Of a DNA stretch of 64,000 bases, positions 18,234-28,000 are shown in pieces. The translations under genes were made by a program, and so were the position numbers. How positions within the stretch are numbered: the first letter of the stretch is position 1; every line of letters begins with the position of its first letter. The notes under the pieces were generated by a model. It worked only from the letters and a program-made list of their open reading frames with translations. It was not told where the DNA came from and ran no database searches. The DNA is from Rhodanobacter lindaniclasticus (GTDB lineage Bacteria > Pseudomonadota > Gammaproteobacteria > Xanthomonadales > Rhodanobacteraceae). Location: assembly GCF_004799035.1 (NCBI RefSeq), contig NZ_MWIO01000017.1, positions 1 to 64,000 on the forward strand. Reading direction: 5' to 3'.

Positions 18234-18320
18234 GCAGGAGCCCGCTGGCGGGCGATGCTCTTGCTTTTGCGGATCCCGAATCCCCGCCTTTCAAAGCATC
18301 GCCCGCCAGCGGGCTCCTGC
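18234..18320. repeat. Palindromic repeat unit (REP/BIME-like), copy 1
   Basis: Two perfectly complementary 26-nt arms (18234-18259 and 18295-18320), beginning GCAGGAGCCCGCTGGCGGGC on the left, flank a 35-nt spacer. A diverged copy with the same core arms lies at 46191-46277. It sits between two convergent genes and could form a cruciform or act as a transcription end. Confidence 0.9.
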
Positions 18321-18340
18321 GCGAGTCACGTGAGCGGCGC

Positions 18341-19804
18341 TTACTCCCCGCGCGGTTCGCGCAGCGTGTCCATCGTCAACGTCGCCAGCTGCCGCAGGCG
18401 CGTGCTGCCGGCGTCGGCGAGCAAGGTCTTCAGGCGCGCGTCGGCGTCGTCCTGGTCCAGTGTTTGCCGCTCGGCCAGCGAGGCGGCCAGGGCGCGGCCC
18501 ATCGAGTCGAAGATCAGCGCGTAGGCAAACGCGTGCAGCACGCCGCCGCCCAGCGTGCCCAGGCCGGGGAACGCCTTCAGCGCATTGCCGGCGACCGCCA
18601 GCACGATCGAGCTGCCGGTGCGCAGGGTCAGCCGGGCCTGACGCACGAAGTCCTCGATCTGCACCTCGCTGAGCTTGACGCCGTACAACTCGGCCAGCGC
18701 GCGCGTGAGACCGGTCGCCAGCACGCCCTGGATCACCAGGTCGCTGCCCGGCGCCACCGCCGCCATCGCACCGACGATCGCGCGGCGGGCGTACTGGCGC
18801 ACGATGCGTTCGGCGGTCTCGGCGCGGGTCTGCGCCTCCAGCGTGCCGGTGCGCTGGTGCAGGCCGGCGAGCACCGCCTGCTCGCGGCGCGGTTCCAGCC
18901 CTTCGGCGCCGGCAGCGGTGAGTCGGGCGAGTGCGCGCAGCAGCGGTTCGATCGCCGGCTTGCGCTGGCGCTCGACCGATTCGGTGCTGCCGTCGGCGAG
19001 CCGGCGCTGGTAGCGCTCGCCGCCGCCGGCACTGATCGCCACCACCGCGCTGGCGATGCCGCGCGATTGCGCGCGCAGCTTGTCCAGCAGTTGCGCCAGC
19101 TCCGCCTCGCCCCACTGGTCGGCCTTGTTCAACACCAGCAGCAGCGGCTTGCCGAAATCGGCGAGCCAGCGCAACTCGTCGACCTGGCCGCGGGTGAGGT
19201 CGCCGGCGCACAGATAGATCACCGCGTGGGCGCGCAGGGCTTCCTGGCGCGCCTCGCGTTCGCGCACTTCGCCGCCGCCCTCGCGGCTGCCGGGCACGTC
19301 GGCGAGTACCAAGGGGCGGCCGTCGGGCAGGATGCTGTCGTAGTGGCCGACCGTGCGGGTGGTGCCGCCGCGCGCATCGCTGGCCAGCGTCGCGTCCGGC
19401 GCGAGCGCACGGATCAGGCTGGACTTGCCGGTGGAGATTTCGCCGAACAGTGCCACGTACAGGCGCGCGCCGAGCCGGCGCTGGTCGAGGTCGCCCAGTT
19501 CGGCAGCGAGCGCGCCGGTGTCGGCGCCGTGTTCGCGCAACTTGTCGATGCGCTGCTCCAGGCTGGCACGGTCGGGCACCGGCAACGGCCGGCGCCGGCG
19601 GCGCGGACGCAGCAGCCACCACAGCACGGCGAGACCGGCGGCGGCGAAGGTCGCCAGCACCAGGCCCAGCGTCCACTGCAACGGTGCGGGCAGGGCGAGG
19701 AAGCGCTGGGCCAGCGCGAGGAAACGTTCCGCCGCGGCAAACAGCAGCCACAGCAGTGCGGCGATGGCCAGGGCGGCGAACAGCAGGCGCAGGCGTCGGG
19801 ACAT
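18341..19804 (-). CDS. Membrane-associated dynamin-like/Era-like GTPase
   Basis: A 487-residue protein with two N-terminal hydrophobic helices (about 5-25 and 43-66) followed by a basic patch. The GTPase domain has G1 GEISTGKS (121-128), G3 DVPG (169-172) and G4 NKAD (226-229). The C-terminal 200 residues contain small-residue-rich hydrophobic segments (APGSDLVIQGVLATGLTRAL, GSSIVLAVAGNAL) like the DUF697/YcjF-type membrane domain. Such proteins are uncharacterised inner-membrane GTPases. The start at 19804 places the first helix properly. It is convergent with the TonB-like pair across the palindromic repeat. Confidence 0.85.
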   Translation of the reverse strand: MSRRLRLLFAALAIAALLWLLFAAAERFLALAQRFLALPAPLQWTLGLVLATFAAAGLAVLWWLLRPRRRRRPLPVPDRASLEQRIDKLREHGADTGALAAELGDLDQRRLGARLYVALFGEISTGKSSLIRALAPDATLASDARGGTTRTVGHYDSILPDGRPLVLADVPGSREGGGEVREREARQEALRAHAVIYLCAGDLTRGQVDELRWLADFGKPLLLVLNKADQWGEAELAQLLDKLRAQSRGIASAVVAISAGGGERYQRRLADGSTESVERQRKPAIEPLLRALARLTAAGAEGLEPRREQAVLAGLHQRTGTLEAQTRAETAERIVRQYARRAIVGAMAAVAPGSDLVIQGVLATGLTRALAELYGVKLSEVQIEDFVRQARLTLRTGSSIVLAVAGNALKAFPGLGTLGGGVLHAFAYALIFDSMGRALAASLAERQTLDQDDADARLKTLLADAGSTRLRQLATLTMDTLREPRGE

Positions 19805-19928
19805 CCGGCGATTGTAGGGGTTCGTGCGCCGCGCACGCCCATGGCCGATGGCCCTTCGCCGCACCACGGCATGCGCGGTACGATCCGCGCATGCCGTGCG
19901 GCAAGCCCTTTCCCCAGGACGATGCGAC

Positions 19929-20477
19929 ATGAGCAAGGCCGACACCACCTCCCGCTTCAAGGCGAAAGTGCTGCGCCCGGCGACACCGGACGATGCGGCG
20001 TGGGCCTTCGTGGTGCTGCCGCGGCCGGCGAGCGAGAAACTGCCGCGGCGCGGGCGCACCACGGTCGACGCCAGCATCAACGGCCACCGCTTCCAGGCCA
20101 CCCTGGAACCGGATGGCCAGTTGAGCCACTGGCTGAAGCTGGACCGCCGCCTGCTCGAGACCGCCCGCGTGCAGGCGGGCGACACCGTCGCGCTGCAGGT
20201 TGCACCGGTGAAGCGCGAGCCGGAGCCGGCGTTGCCGGCCGACCTGCGCAAGGCGCTGGACGCCATCCCTGTCGCCCGCGCCGGTTGGGATGCCACCACC
20301 ACGATCGCCCGTGTCGACTGGATCCACTGGATCGTTTCGGCCAAACAGGCGAAGACCCGTACGCAACGCGTCGTCGCCGCCTGCGACATGCTCGCCGCCG
20401 GCAAACGCCGCGTGTGCTGTTTCGATCCGTCGGGGTATTACAGCAAGGCGCTGGCCGCACCCGAAGCGGCGGAATAG
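19929..20477 (+). CDS. DUF1905/YdeI (OmpD-associated) family protein
   Basis: A 182-residue soluble protein. The N-terminal half is a DUF1905-like beta-barrel (RFKAKVLRPA, AWAFVVLP, VDASINGHRFQATLEPDG). The C-terminal half matches the YdeI/OmpD-associated helical region (LRKALDAIPVARAGWD, IHWIVSAKQAKTRTQRV). The family is widespread and without defined function. The start at ATG 19929 gives the expected family N-terminus; an upstream in-frame ATG would add a poor Arg-rich leader. It is divergent from the GTPase gene and is followed by a repeat-rich non-coding stretch. Confidence 0.85.
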   Translation: MSKADTTSRFKAKVLRPATPDDAAWAFVVLPRPASEKLPRRGRTTVDASINGHRFQATLEPDGQLSHWLKLDRRLLETARVQAGDTVALQVAPVKREPEPALPADLRKALDAIPVARAGWDATTTIARVDWIHWIVSAKQAKTRTQRVVAACDMLAAGKRRVCCFDPSGYYSKALAAPEAAE

Positions 20478-20508
20478 GGATCTCGACTGAATGGCACTTA
20501 CTTAAGCT

Positions 20509-20640
20509 CCGTTCGCCCTGAGCGCAGGCCGAAGGCCGAAGTCGAAGGCCGAAGTCGAAGGGCATGCCATCGATGAGATGATCCTCGCCTGGCGGCGCTT
20601 CGACTCCGCCCGCTGCGCGGGCTACGCTCAGCGAGAACGG
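20509..20640. repeat. Imperfect inverted repeat with a 13-bp tandem duplication
   Basis: The left end CCGTTCGCCCTGAGC and the right end GCTCAGCGAGAACGG (20626-20640) are complementary at 13 of 15 positions. Inner segments (GAAGTCGAAG against CTTCGACTCC) also pair. Within the left half GGCCGAAGTCGAA is duplicated in tandem at 20534-20546 and 20547-20559. It looks like a dispersed intergenic repeat of the kind common in GC-rich proteobacteria. Confidence 0.75.
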
Positions 20641-20709
20641 GGTAGGACGTCGGCCGGGCGACGTCAAGAAAGTGCCACGGATCTCGACCAGTTGCTCGCA
20701 ACTACCCAT

Positions 20710-20852
20710 GTCGTCACTCCGGCGAAGGCCGGAATCGCACTTCAACAGTGCAGCGAAGCATCGCGTGGGTCATGGTTGCCGGTTTCGCGATCCACGCGTG
20801 ACAGGACTCCTCATGGTTCAAGTGCGATTCCGGCCTTCGCCGGAATGACGAC
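20710..20852. repeat. 33-bp inverted repeat of the GGCGAAGGCCGGAAT type
   Basis: The arms at 20710-20742 and 20820-20852 are complementary at 32 of 33 positions around a 77-nt spacer. The arm core (CCGGCGAAGGCCGGAAT) is itself palindromic and resembles the widespread GTCATTCC...GGAATGAC repeats of proteobacteria. No transposase is nearby. Apart from this and the preceding repeat I see no gene in 20478-20956. Confidence 0.88.
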
Positions 20853-20956
20853 CAAGAGCGTCGCGGAGCGTGCGACGCGTCACCATTTGGCCGGTGCAAT
20901 GCTCGCCGCCTCGTACTCGATTTGGCATGATGGGGCAGATCGGGGGGAATCTGCGC

Positions 20957-21052
20957 ATGCTTGCATCGCTCATGTTGAGTGCGGTTCTGGCGGTGGCTGC
21001 GCCAGGATCGGTTGAATCATTGCAGGTGTTCATCGCGCCATTCATTCCCTGA
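20957..21052 (+). CDS. Putative 31-residue peptide with signal-like N-terminus
   Basis: A short open frame with a G-rich ribosome-site-like run (GGGGGG) 9-14 nt before the ATG. The product starts MLASLMLSAVLAVAAPGSV, which looks like a cleavable signal peptide, and ends in a short hydrophobic tail (LQVFIAPFIP). No homologue is recognised. It could equally be chance or a decayed gene: the region just upstream is repeat-derived. It lies 21 bp before the strong promoter of the micro-operon. Confidence 0.3.
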   Translation: MLASLMLSAVLAVAAPGSVESLQVFIAPFIP

Positions 21053-21073
21053 TTGATGGCGTTCCGCGGTCTG

Positions 21074-21103
21074 TTGACAGTGAGCTCGTTCTTGAGTTTT
21101 AAT
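21074..21103 (+). promoter_or_regulatory. Sigma-70-type promoter of the mini-ORF unit
   Basis: A perfect TTGACA -35 box (21074-21079), an 18-bp spacer and a TTTAAT -10 box (21098-21103; five of six matches). A start of transcription near 21110 would place the first ribosome site (GGAGAGG) almost at the 5' end of the RNA. It is one of the best promoter matches seen in this window. Confidence 0.7.
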
Positions 21104-21126
21104 GCTTTGAGGAGAGGCGACAAGTC

Positions 21127-21183
21127 ATGGAAGATAATGGGGGCTTTGTAATCAAAGTCAGTATTCAATTTAAGGAGGGATAG
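21127..21183 (+). CDS. 18-residue mini-ORF, first of a coupled pair
   Basis: Encodes MEDNGGFVIKVSIQFKEG. A GGAGAGG ribosome site lies about 9 nt upstream of the ATG, directly downstream of a near-consensus promoter. The last codons (AAG GAG GGA) form the ribosome site of the next mini-ORF, so translation of the two is probably coupled. Base composition is far richer in A/T than in the surrounding genes. No family is recognised. It may be a leader peptide whose translation controls the second peptide. Confidence 0.5.
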   Translation: MEDNGGFVIKVSIQFKEG

Positions 21184-21186
21184 ACT

Positions 21187-21255
21187 ATGTGGGACGCACT
21201 GCTTGGTCTTTTTGGCATTACTCCGAACAAAGTAGTTGACGGTCAGAAGGGATAA
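21187..21255 (+). CDS. 22-residue mini-ORF with amphipathic, hydrophobic N-terminus
   Basis: Encodes a peptide starting MWDALLGLFGI and ending NKVVDGQKG. A near-perfect ribosome site (AAGGAGGG) sits about 7 nt before the ATG and overlaps the end of the preceding mini-ORF. The stop codon TAA merges into the A-run of a strong intrinsic terminator. The N-terminal half could form a membrane-binding helix. There is no signal peptide and no recognised family. Candidate functions are a membrane-active or signalling peptide, or a regulatory small RNA that happens to be translated; none is established. Confidence 0.6.
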   Translation: MWDALLGLFGITPNKVVDGQKG

Positions 21256-21287
21256 AAAAACAGCCGCCATATTGGCGGCTGTTTTTT
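21255..21287 (+). terminator. Intrinsic terminator of the mini-ORF unit
   Basis: A perfect 15-bp stem (AAAAAACAGCCGCCA with its complement) around a TAT loop, the 3' arm ending in six T residues. It starts at the stop codon of the 22-residue peptide and would give an RNA of roughly 180 nt from the predicted promoter. It also isolates the downstream kinase gene from this transcript. Confidence 0.92.
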
Positions 21288-21383
21288 ATTGTCGATTTGT
21301 TTCTGCTATTGCATCCTAATTTTTAATTTATATTACCGTTTTGGCGGGTGACGCTTTACCTCGATGCCCGCAAGGAATTCGGC

Positions 21384-24300
21384 ATGTTGCCTGCAGTCTT
21401 GCTGGGCGTTGCTTGCGCGCTGTCTGCGATGTTTTCGGCGACGGCCGCGAGTACTGCAGCCATTCCGCCGTCATTGCGGGCCAGCGCGACCAACCCGCTG
21501 CCTACGCCGCAGTTTCGGCGTTACGACGTCGGCGACGGTCTGCCCGGTAGCACGGTCTACGCCGTAACCCAGGACAAGCAGGGCATCATGTGGTTTAGCG
21601 CCGGCGTCGATCTGGCGCGCTATGACGGCGTCGATTTCCAGATATTCAGGCATCATTCGAATGACCCGGCCTCATTGCCCGAGGGGCAGGTCTACAGCTT
21701 GTGCGTGGATCGGGATAATCGCTTGTGGGTGGGCGGATTCGGGTCCGGGCTCAGCCGTCGTGAATCCGGCGTCGAGGGGTTCTTGCATTGGCGTCATGAT
21801 CCGGCGGATTCAAAAAGCCTGTCCAGCGACAACGTTTGGTCGATTGCGCAGACGCCGGACGGTGATTTGTGGGTAGCCACGGATGCCGGACTCGATCGCC
21901 TCTTGCCTGACGGCCGGCATTTCGAGCACGTGAGCAATCCGCTCGGCTCCAACCCGGCCGCGGGTTTTGGCGCCGTGCGCGCATTGCTGGCCGAACCAGG
22001 CGGGAGATTGTGGATCGGTTCCAGCCAGGGTGTATTCGTACGCGAAGCGGACGGCAGTGTGCACGCGGTGACCATCGATCCGCGCGTACATGCCCTGAAA
22101 GTATGGCGAATCCAGGGTGGCGGCGACGATGTTCGAATCGCCGTGCGCGGCGGCCTGTTGCGGGTGGGCGCTGATCGCGTGGCGCGGCTGTATGCACCCG
22201 CGCAGATTCCCTCCATCGATGTGTACAGCAGTACCGTGGACCAGGCCGGTCATTTGTGGATCGCCACCCGCAACGGCCTGTATCTGGACGATGGCGGTCC
22301 CCATATCCACGTGATTGCAGGTCAGCCGCTCCTGCTGGGCAGCCTGCCGGGTCAGCAGGTTTGGCAATCGTTTTGTGACAGCGAGGGCGGGTTGTGGTTC
22401 GTCATGGGCGATGGCGGCATCGCCTATCTCGCACCCGGCTGGAACCAGTTCACCCGCTTCACGCATGTTCCCGACGATCCCCACAGCTTGCGCGGCAATG
22501 CCACGACCTCCGTGTTGGCTGCTTCCGATGGTTGGTTGTGGGTCGGCGAGCATGGTCTCGTCGACAAACTTGACCCCACCACCGGGGAAGTACGGCATCT
22601 GATCTCGGGCTTGCACGGGGACGTGCTGGACATGGCGGAGGACGGGCGGCAGCGTTTGTGGATTGCCAGCGAGGCAGGTGTCTATCGGTACGCCGACGGG
22701 AAATTGGCCGAAGTGGACCTGGCCGCGATCGGGGCTGCTCATCCTCGCCGGGTGAGTTTGGGACCGGATGGGCGGATGTATCTGGTGTCGATCCACGACG
22801 GCCTGTTTCGCATCGACCCCGACACGCTCACGGTGGACCCCAAGCCGCTGGCGTCGGCTGACGACACGGGTTTCGTAGGCAATCGTCTGACGCCTTACAA
22901 CAGCCTGGACTGGTACGCCGATCAGGAGCGACTGATGCGGTGGAATGCCGTGCAAGGGAAGCCCGAAGCGATAGATGGCCTGTCGGACGAAGGCTACATC
23001 TACGCACTCGAATTCACGGCGGACGGATTCTGGGCAGCGCGCGGCAAGATGTTCGAGCACTATCGGACGGAAAGTGGCAAGGTGATACGCGATCAGTTGG
23101 TGAAGATCCCGCCGAACTGGCCGTCGATGGTGCTGATCGCATTTCATGTCGATCGGCTGGGGAGGTTCTGGTTGTTCTGCAAGAACGGCCTGTGGATGTT
23201 CGATCCCCACCAGGGCGAGCTGAAATCCTTCGGCTTGCGCAATGGTCTGGTCAATGGAGAGGTTCGAGGTGATTCCCCGACCATCACGGCCGATGGCACG
23301 ATTTACGTCGCCAGCCTGGGCGGTGTGTTTGGTTTCCAACCCGATCGCATGGCGATCAAACCTCGGCCAACTCAGGTGGTCATTACCGGCGCAACCGTGC
23401 GCCATCATGGTGTCATCCAGGAGCTGACGATTGGGACGGAACCGATCCGGTTGGCGTGGAATGATCGCGAATTGCGGGTCGAGGCTCGTTTGAGTTCCTA
23501 TGTGGATCCGACCGCCAATCGTTACCGTTTCCGCCTGCTCGGATTCGACACCGACTGGGTAAATACTGGAAATCATGGTGAACGTGAGTTTGCCGGACTG
23601 GGCGCTGGCACCTACCGGCTGGAGGTGATGGCTGCGGGTGCGGATGGTGACTGGAGCACGCTGGTGACGCCATTGCAGCTTCATGTCGACGCCCCGCCGT
23701 GGGCGCGCTGGTGGGCGTGGCTCGGCTACGTGCTGCTGGTGGCGGCGGTGGTCGGGCTGGCGTTGCGCAGCTGGCGGCGGCGACTGGCGCAGCGCCACCA
23801 GATCCAGCTGGCCGAGCAGCAGCGGCAGATGGCCGAGGCCGCCAGCGCGGCCAAGACCCAGTTCCTGGCCACGCTGAGCCACGAGATCCGCACGCCGATG
23901 ACCGGCGTGATGGGCATGGCCGAGCTGCTGCTGAGCACGCCGCTCGACCCGCTGCAGCACGACTACACCCGCGCCATGCAACGCTCCGGCACGATGCTGC
24001 TGAAGCTGCTCAACGATGCGCTCGACTTGGCCCGCATCGAGGCCGGCAAGCTGGAGCTGGAGCCGGCGCCGTTCAGCCCGCGCCAGTTGCTGGAGGACGT
24101 GGCGCAGCTGGAGCAGGGCCTGGCGCACGCGCGCGGCATCCGCTTCGTGCTGGAGGTGGCCGACGACCTCCCCGCGCAGGTCGTCGGCGACGCCGTGCGC
24201 ATCAAGCAGGTGCTGCTGAACCTGGCCAACAACGCGCTCAAGTTCACCGAGCGCGGCCACGTGACCTTGCGCGGCGAACGCATCGCCGACGGCCTGCTGT

Positions 24301-24947
24301 TCGGCGTCAGCGACACCGGGCCGGGCATACCCGAGGCGAGCCAGGCGCGCTTGTTCCAGCGCTTCGAGCAGGCCGACGGTCCGCAGCGCCAGGCCGGCAG
24401 CGGCCTGGGCCTGGCGATCTGCCGCGAACTGGTGGACATGATGGGCGGCAGCATCGAGCTGGAATCGCGCGTGGGCCACGGCAGCACCTTCCGCGTGCGC
24501 CTGCCGCTGGTCGAACCGGCCAAGCCGGCGCCGCTGCCGGCGCCGGCCGCCGACGGCCGCCGCTACCACCTGCTGCTGGTGGAGGACGACACCATCGTGG
24601 CCGCGGTCATCCGCGGCCTGCTCGAACGCGAAGGCCACCAGGTGGTGCACGTAATCAACGGATTGGCCGCGCTGGCCGAGCTGGCGCATGCCAGCTTCGA
24701 CGCGGTGCTGCTGGACCTGGACCTGCCCGGCGTGGACGGCTTCCAGATCGCGCGGCTGATCCGCCAGCGCGAACCCGATGGCCGCCACCTGCCGATCATC
24801 GCGGTCACCGCCCGCTCCGGCGGCCGCGACGAGGCGCGCGCGCGCGAGGCCGGCATGGACGGCTTCCTGCGCAAGCCGGTCAGCGGCGAGCAACTGGCCG
24901 GTGCGCTGGCCCGGGTCCTCACCTCGGCGAGCGATGCCACGGCCTGA
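21384..24947 (+). CDS. Propeller-type hybrid sensor histidine kinase (paralogue 1)
   Basis: A hybrid two-component kinase of 1187 residues. It begins with a signal peptide ([19 protein letters not shown]). A periplasmic two-propeller sensor of Reg_prop-type repeats follows ([15 protein letters not shown] and related WxG/WIG repeats, about 45-680), then a Y_Y_Y domain (about 690-760), a transmembrane helix (about 775-795), HisKA with phospho-accepting His833 in LSHEIRTPM, HATPase ([28 protein letters not shown]) and a C-terminal receiver domain with Asp1111. There is no DNA-binding or HPt output domain. GTG at 21348 is an alternative start; 21384 has AAGGAA upstream and gives the signal peptide. 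The sensor half has clearly lower third-position GC than the kinase half. Confidence 0.95.
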   Translation: MLPAVLLGVACALSAMFSATAASTAAIPPSLRASATNPLPTPQFRRYDVGDGLPGSTVYAVTQDKQGIMWFSAGVDLARYDGVDFQIFRHHSNDPASLPEGQVYSLCVDRDNRLWVGGFGSGLSRRESGVEGFLHWRHDPADSKSLSSDNVWSIAQTPDGDLWVATDAGLDRLLPDGRHFEHVSNPLGSNPAAGFGAVRALLAEPGGRLWIGSSQGVFVREADGSVHAVTIDPRVHALKVWRIQGGGDDVRIAVRGGLLRVGADRVARLYAPAQIPSIDVYSSTVDQAGHLWIATRNGLYLDDGGPHIHVIAGQPLLLGSLPGQQVWQSFCDSEGGLWFVMGDGGIAYLAPGWNQFTRFTHVPDDPHSLRGNATTSVLAASDGWLWVGEHGLVDKLDPTTGEVRHLISGLHGDVLDMAEDGRQRLWIASEAGVYRYADGKLAEVDLAAIGAAHPRRVSLGPDGRMYLVSIHDGLFRIDPDTLTVDPKPLASADDTGFVGNRLTPYNSLDWYADQERLMRWNAVQGKPEAIDGLSDEGYIYALEFTADGFWAARGKMFEHYRTESGKVIRDQLVKIPPNWPSMVLIAFHVDRLGRFWLFCKNGLWMFDPHQGELKSFGLRNGLVNGEVRGDSPTITADGTIYVASLGGVFGFQPDRMAIKPRPTQVVITGATVRHHGVIQELTIGTEPIRLAWNDRELRVEARLSSYVDPTANRYRFRLLGFDTDWVNTGNHGEREFAGLGAGTYRLEVMAAGADGDWSTLVTPLQLHVDAPPWARWWAWLGYVLLVAAVVGLALRSWRRRLAQRHQIQLAEQQRQMAEAASAAKTQFLATLSHEIRTPMTGVMGMAELLLSTPLDPLQHDYTRAMQRSGTMLLKLLNDALDLARIEAGKLELEPAPFSPRQLLEDVAQLEQGLAHARGIRFVLEVADDLPAQVVGDAVRIKQVLLNLANNALKFTERGHVTLRGERIADGLLFGVSDTGPGIPEASQARLFQRFEQADGPQRQAGSGLGLAICRELVDMMGGSIELESRVGHGSTFRVRLPLVEPAKPAPLPAPAADGRRYHLLLVEDDTIVAAVIRGLLEREGHQVVHVINGLAALAELAHASFDAVLLDLDLPGVDGFQIARLIRQREPDGRHLPIIAVTARSGGRDEARAREAGMDGFLRKPVSGEQLAGALARVLTSASDATA

Positions 24948-25082
24948 GTCGCGGGCGGCGCCTGTGCTCGCGCTGGCAAGGAGGCTTTGGCATCATGGCC
25001 GGGACGGGGCAGGCCGCCGTGGCGCATCGCTCGCATGCAGCGCGGTGCAGGCCGGCAAGGAAACCCGAAGGGGACAACCTGA

Positions 25083-28000
25083 ATGTTTTCGGCAGCCTTG
25101 CTGACCCTGGCCCTCGGGCTGGTTACGCCCGCATCCGGCGTGCCGGCAACTCCGGTTGCCGTGACGCAAGCCGATCCGCTGCCGACGCCGCAGTTCCGGC
25201 GCTACGACACCTCGGACGGCTTGCCCAGCACCAATGTCTACGCCGTGGCGCAGGATCGCAAAGGCGCGATCTGGTTCGGCACCAAGGGCGGCCTGGCGCG
25301 CTTCGACGGCGTCGGTTTCACGGTGTTCCGGCATGCCGAGAACGATCCGGGCTCGCTGTACGCCAACGGCATTGCCACGCTGATGGTCGATCGCCGGGGA
25401 CGCCTGTGGGCCGCCGGCCTGAATGCAGGCCTGAACCGCTACGACGAGGCCAGCGGCAGCTTCCGGCACTGGGGGCACCACCCGACTGACCCAGCCAGTC
25501 TGTCCAGCGACCGGGTCTGGGCGGTCGCGCAAACCGCCGACGGCAGCCTGTGGGTGGGTAGTGCCGGCGGACTCGACCGCATGCACCCGGACGAGCGCGG
25601 CTTCGAGCACGTGGCCGACCCGCAGCTCGGCGCCACGCCCGCCGCGGTCGGCACCGTTGCCGCGCTGTATGTGGACGGACGCGGACGGCTGTGGATCGGC
25701 AGCAGCCACGGCGTGTTCGTGCGCGAGACGGACGGCGCGATCCGCCGCGTGCCGTCGACCGAGCCGCAGCGAACCATCGACGCGTGGCGGATCGACGGCA
25801 GCGGCGACGAAGTGCGCATCGCCGCCACCGACGGCCTGTGGATCGTCGACGCGGATGGCGTGGCGCGCCGCTTCGGCACTGGCGTGATTCCCCGCACCAA
25901 CGTGATGGGCAGCGTGCGCGACAGCGCCGGTCGCCTGTGGGTCGGCACGCAGAAGGGACTGTTCCTGCAGGCACGCACCGATGGGCCGGTGACGGCGGTG
26001 ACCAACCAGCCGGTGCTCTACGGCAATCTGCCGGGCGCCTGGGTGTGGCAGCTGATGGTGGATCGCGAAGGCGGCCTGTGGGCCGCGTTGTTCGATGGCG
26101 GCGTGGCCTATCTGGCGCCGGGCTGGAACCACTTCAGCCGCTTCACTCATTTGCCGGACGATCCGTCCAGCCTGCGCGACGCGATCGCCACCACGATGGC
26201 GCGCGGCAAGGACGGTCGCCACGTGTGGGTGGGCCAGCGCGGCGGCCGGGTCGACCGGCTCGATCCGGTGACCGGCACGGTCGAACACGTGCTGTCGGGT
26301 CTGCGCGGCGACGTGGTGGGCCTGACCGAGGACGCGAAGCAGCGCCTGTGGGTGGTCGTGCAGGGCGCGCTGTACCGCGACACCGACGGGCGGCTCGACC
26401 GGGTCGACCCGGCGGGCGCGCTGCTGCAGCGGCCGCTGGAGGTCGAGTCCGGGCCGGACGGCCAGATGTATGCGCGCACCTTCGGCCAGGGCCTGTTCCG
26501 CATCGACCCGGAGACGCTGGCGGTCCAGCCGGTGCCGATGGACGGCTCCAGCGACAAGGTGCGCTGGGGCAGCCAGATGACGCTGCACGACGGCGCCTTC
26601 TGGTACGCCAGCGACGGCGGCATGATGTGGCTGGACACCACGCGGGGCCGTTTCGTGATGGTGCCGGGCGGGCCGACCGGGCAGTCCGTCGATGCCTTCG
26701 ATTTCACCGCCGACGGCCTGTGGATGGCCAATGCCGACGGACTGGTCCACTACCGCCGCGGCGGCGACGGCATCGTGGCCGATCGCCGGGTCGACGCCGC
26801 GCATGGCTGGCCCTCGGTCAACGTCACCGACCTGCGCGTCGATGCCGCCGGCCGGGTCTGGGTATTCGGCCACGATGGTCTGTGGCGGTTCGAACCGGAC
26901 ACCGGCGCATTCCGTTCGTTCGGTCTGCAGGACGGCCTGACCAACGGCGAGTTCTTCCGCGGCTACGCGCGGATGCCCAGCGGCTACATCTACGCCGCCA
27001 CCCTGGGCGGCGTGGTGGCGTTCAACCCGGACCGCAGCAACCGGCAGACCAGCGTGCCGCAGATGGCGCTCACCCAGGCCCGGGTGCGTCATCGCGGCGC
27101 CACCCAGGTACTGCCGATCGGCACGCCGCCCCTGCACATGGACTGGCACGACAGCCAGCTCGCGATCGAGGCGCGGGTGTTTTCCTACATTGCGCCGTCC
27201 GCCAACCGCTACCGCTTCCGGCTGCACGGCTTCGACAGCGACTGGGTGGACACCGGCAACCGCGGCGAGCGTGATTTCAGCGGGCTGGGTGCCGGCGACT
27301 ACACGCTCGACGTGAAGGCCGCCGGCGCCGACGGCCTGTGGGTGCAACTGGCCACGCCACTGCGCATCCACGTCGAGGCACCACCGTGGCTGCGCTGGTG
27401 GGCGTGGGCCGTCTACGTGCTGCTGGGTACGGCGCTGGCGGCTCTGATCCTGCATGCCTGGCGCCGACGCCTGGCGCAGCGCCACCAGATCCAGCTGGCC
27501 GAACAACAGCGGCAGATGGCGGAAGCGGCCAGCGCGGCGAAGACGCAGTTCCTGGCCACCTTGAGCCACGAGATCCGCACCCCGATGACCGGCGTGATGG
27601 GCATGGCCGAGCTGCTGTTGAGCACGCCGCTGAACCCGCAGCAGCACGACTACACGCAGGCGATGCAGCGCTCCGGCGGCATGCTGCTGAAACTGCTCAA
27701 CGATGCGCTGGACCTGGCGCGGATCGAGGCTGGCCGGCTGGAGCTGGAGCCGGCGCCGTTCAGTCCGCGCCAGCTGCTGGAGGACGTGGCGCAGCTGGAG
27801 CAGGGTCTGGCCCACGCCAGGGGCATCCGCTTCGAGCTGGCGCTGGGCGACGACCTGCCGGCACAACTGCTCGGCGACGCGGTGCGGATCAAGCAGATCC
27901 TGCTGAACCTGGCCAACAATGCCCTGAAATTCACCGAGCACGGCAGCGTCAAGCTGAGCGCGCAGCGCACCGCCGACGGTTTGCGGTTCGTCGTCAGCGA

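Noticed and set aside
20818-21270. A 150-codon minus-strand frame overlapping the micro-operon.
   Set aside because: It would start inside the terminator stem, has no ribosome site and its C-terminal part is repeat sequence. The plus-strand signals (promoter, two ribosome sites, terminator) are far stronger.
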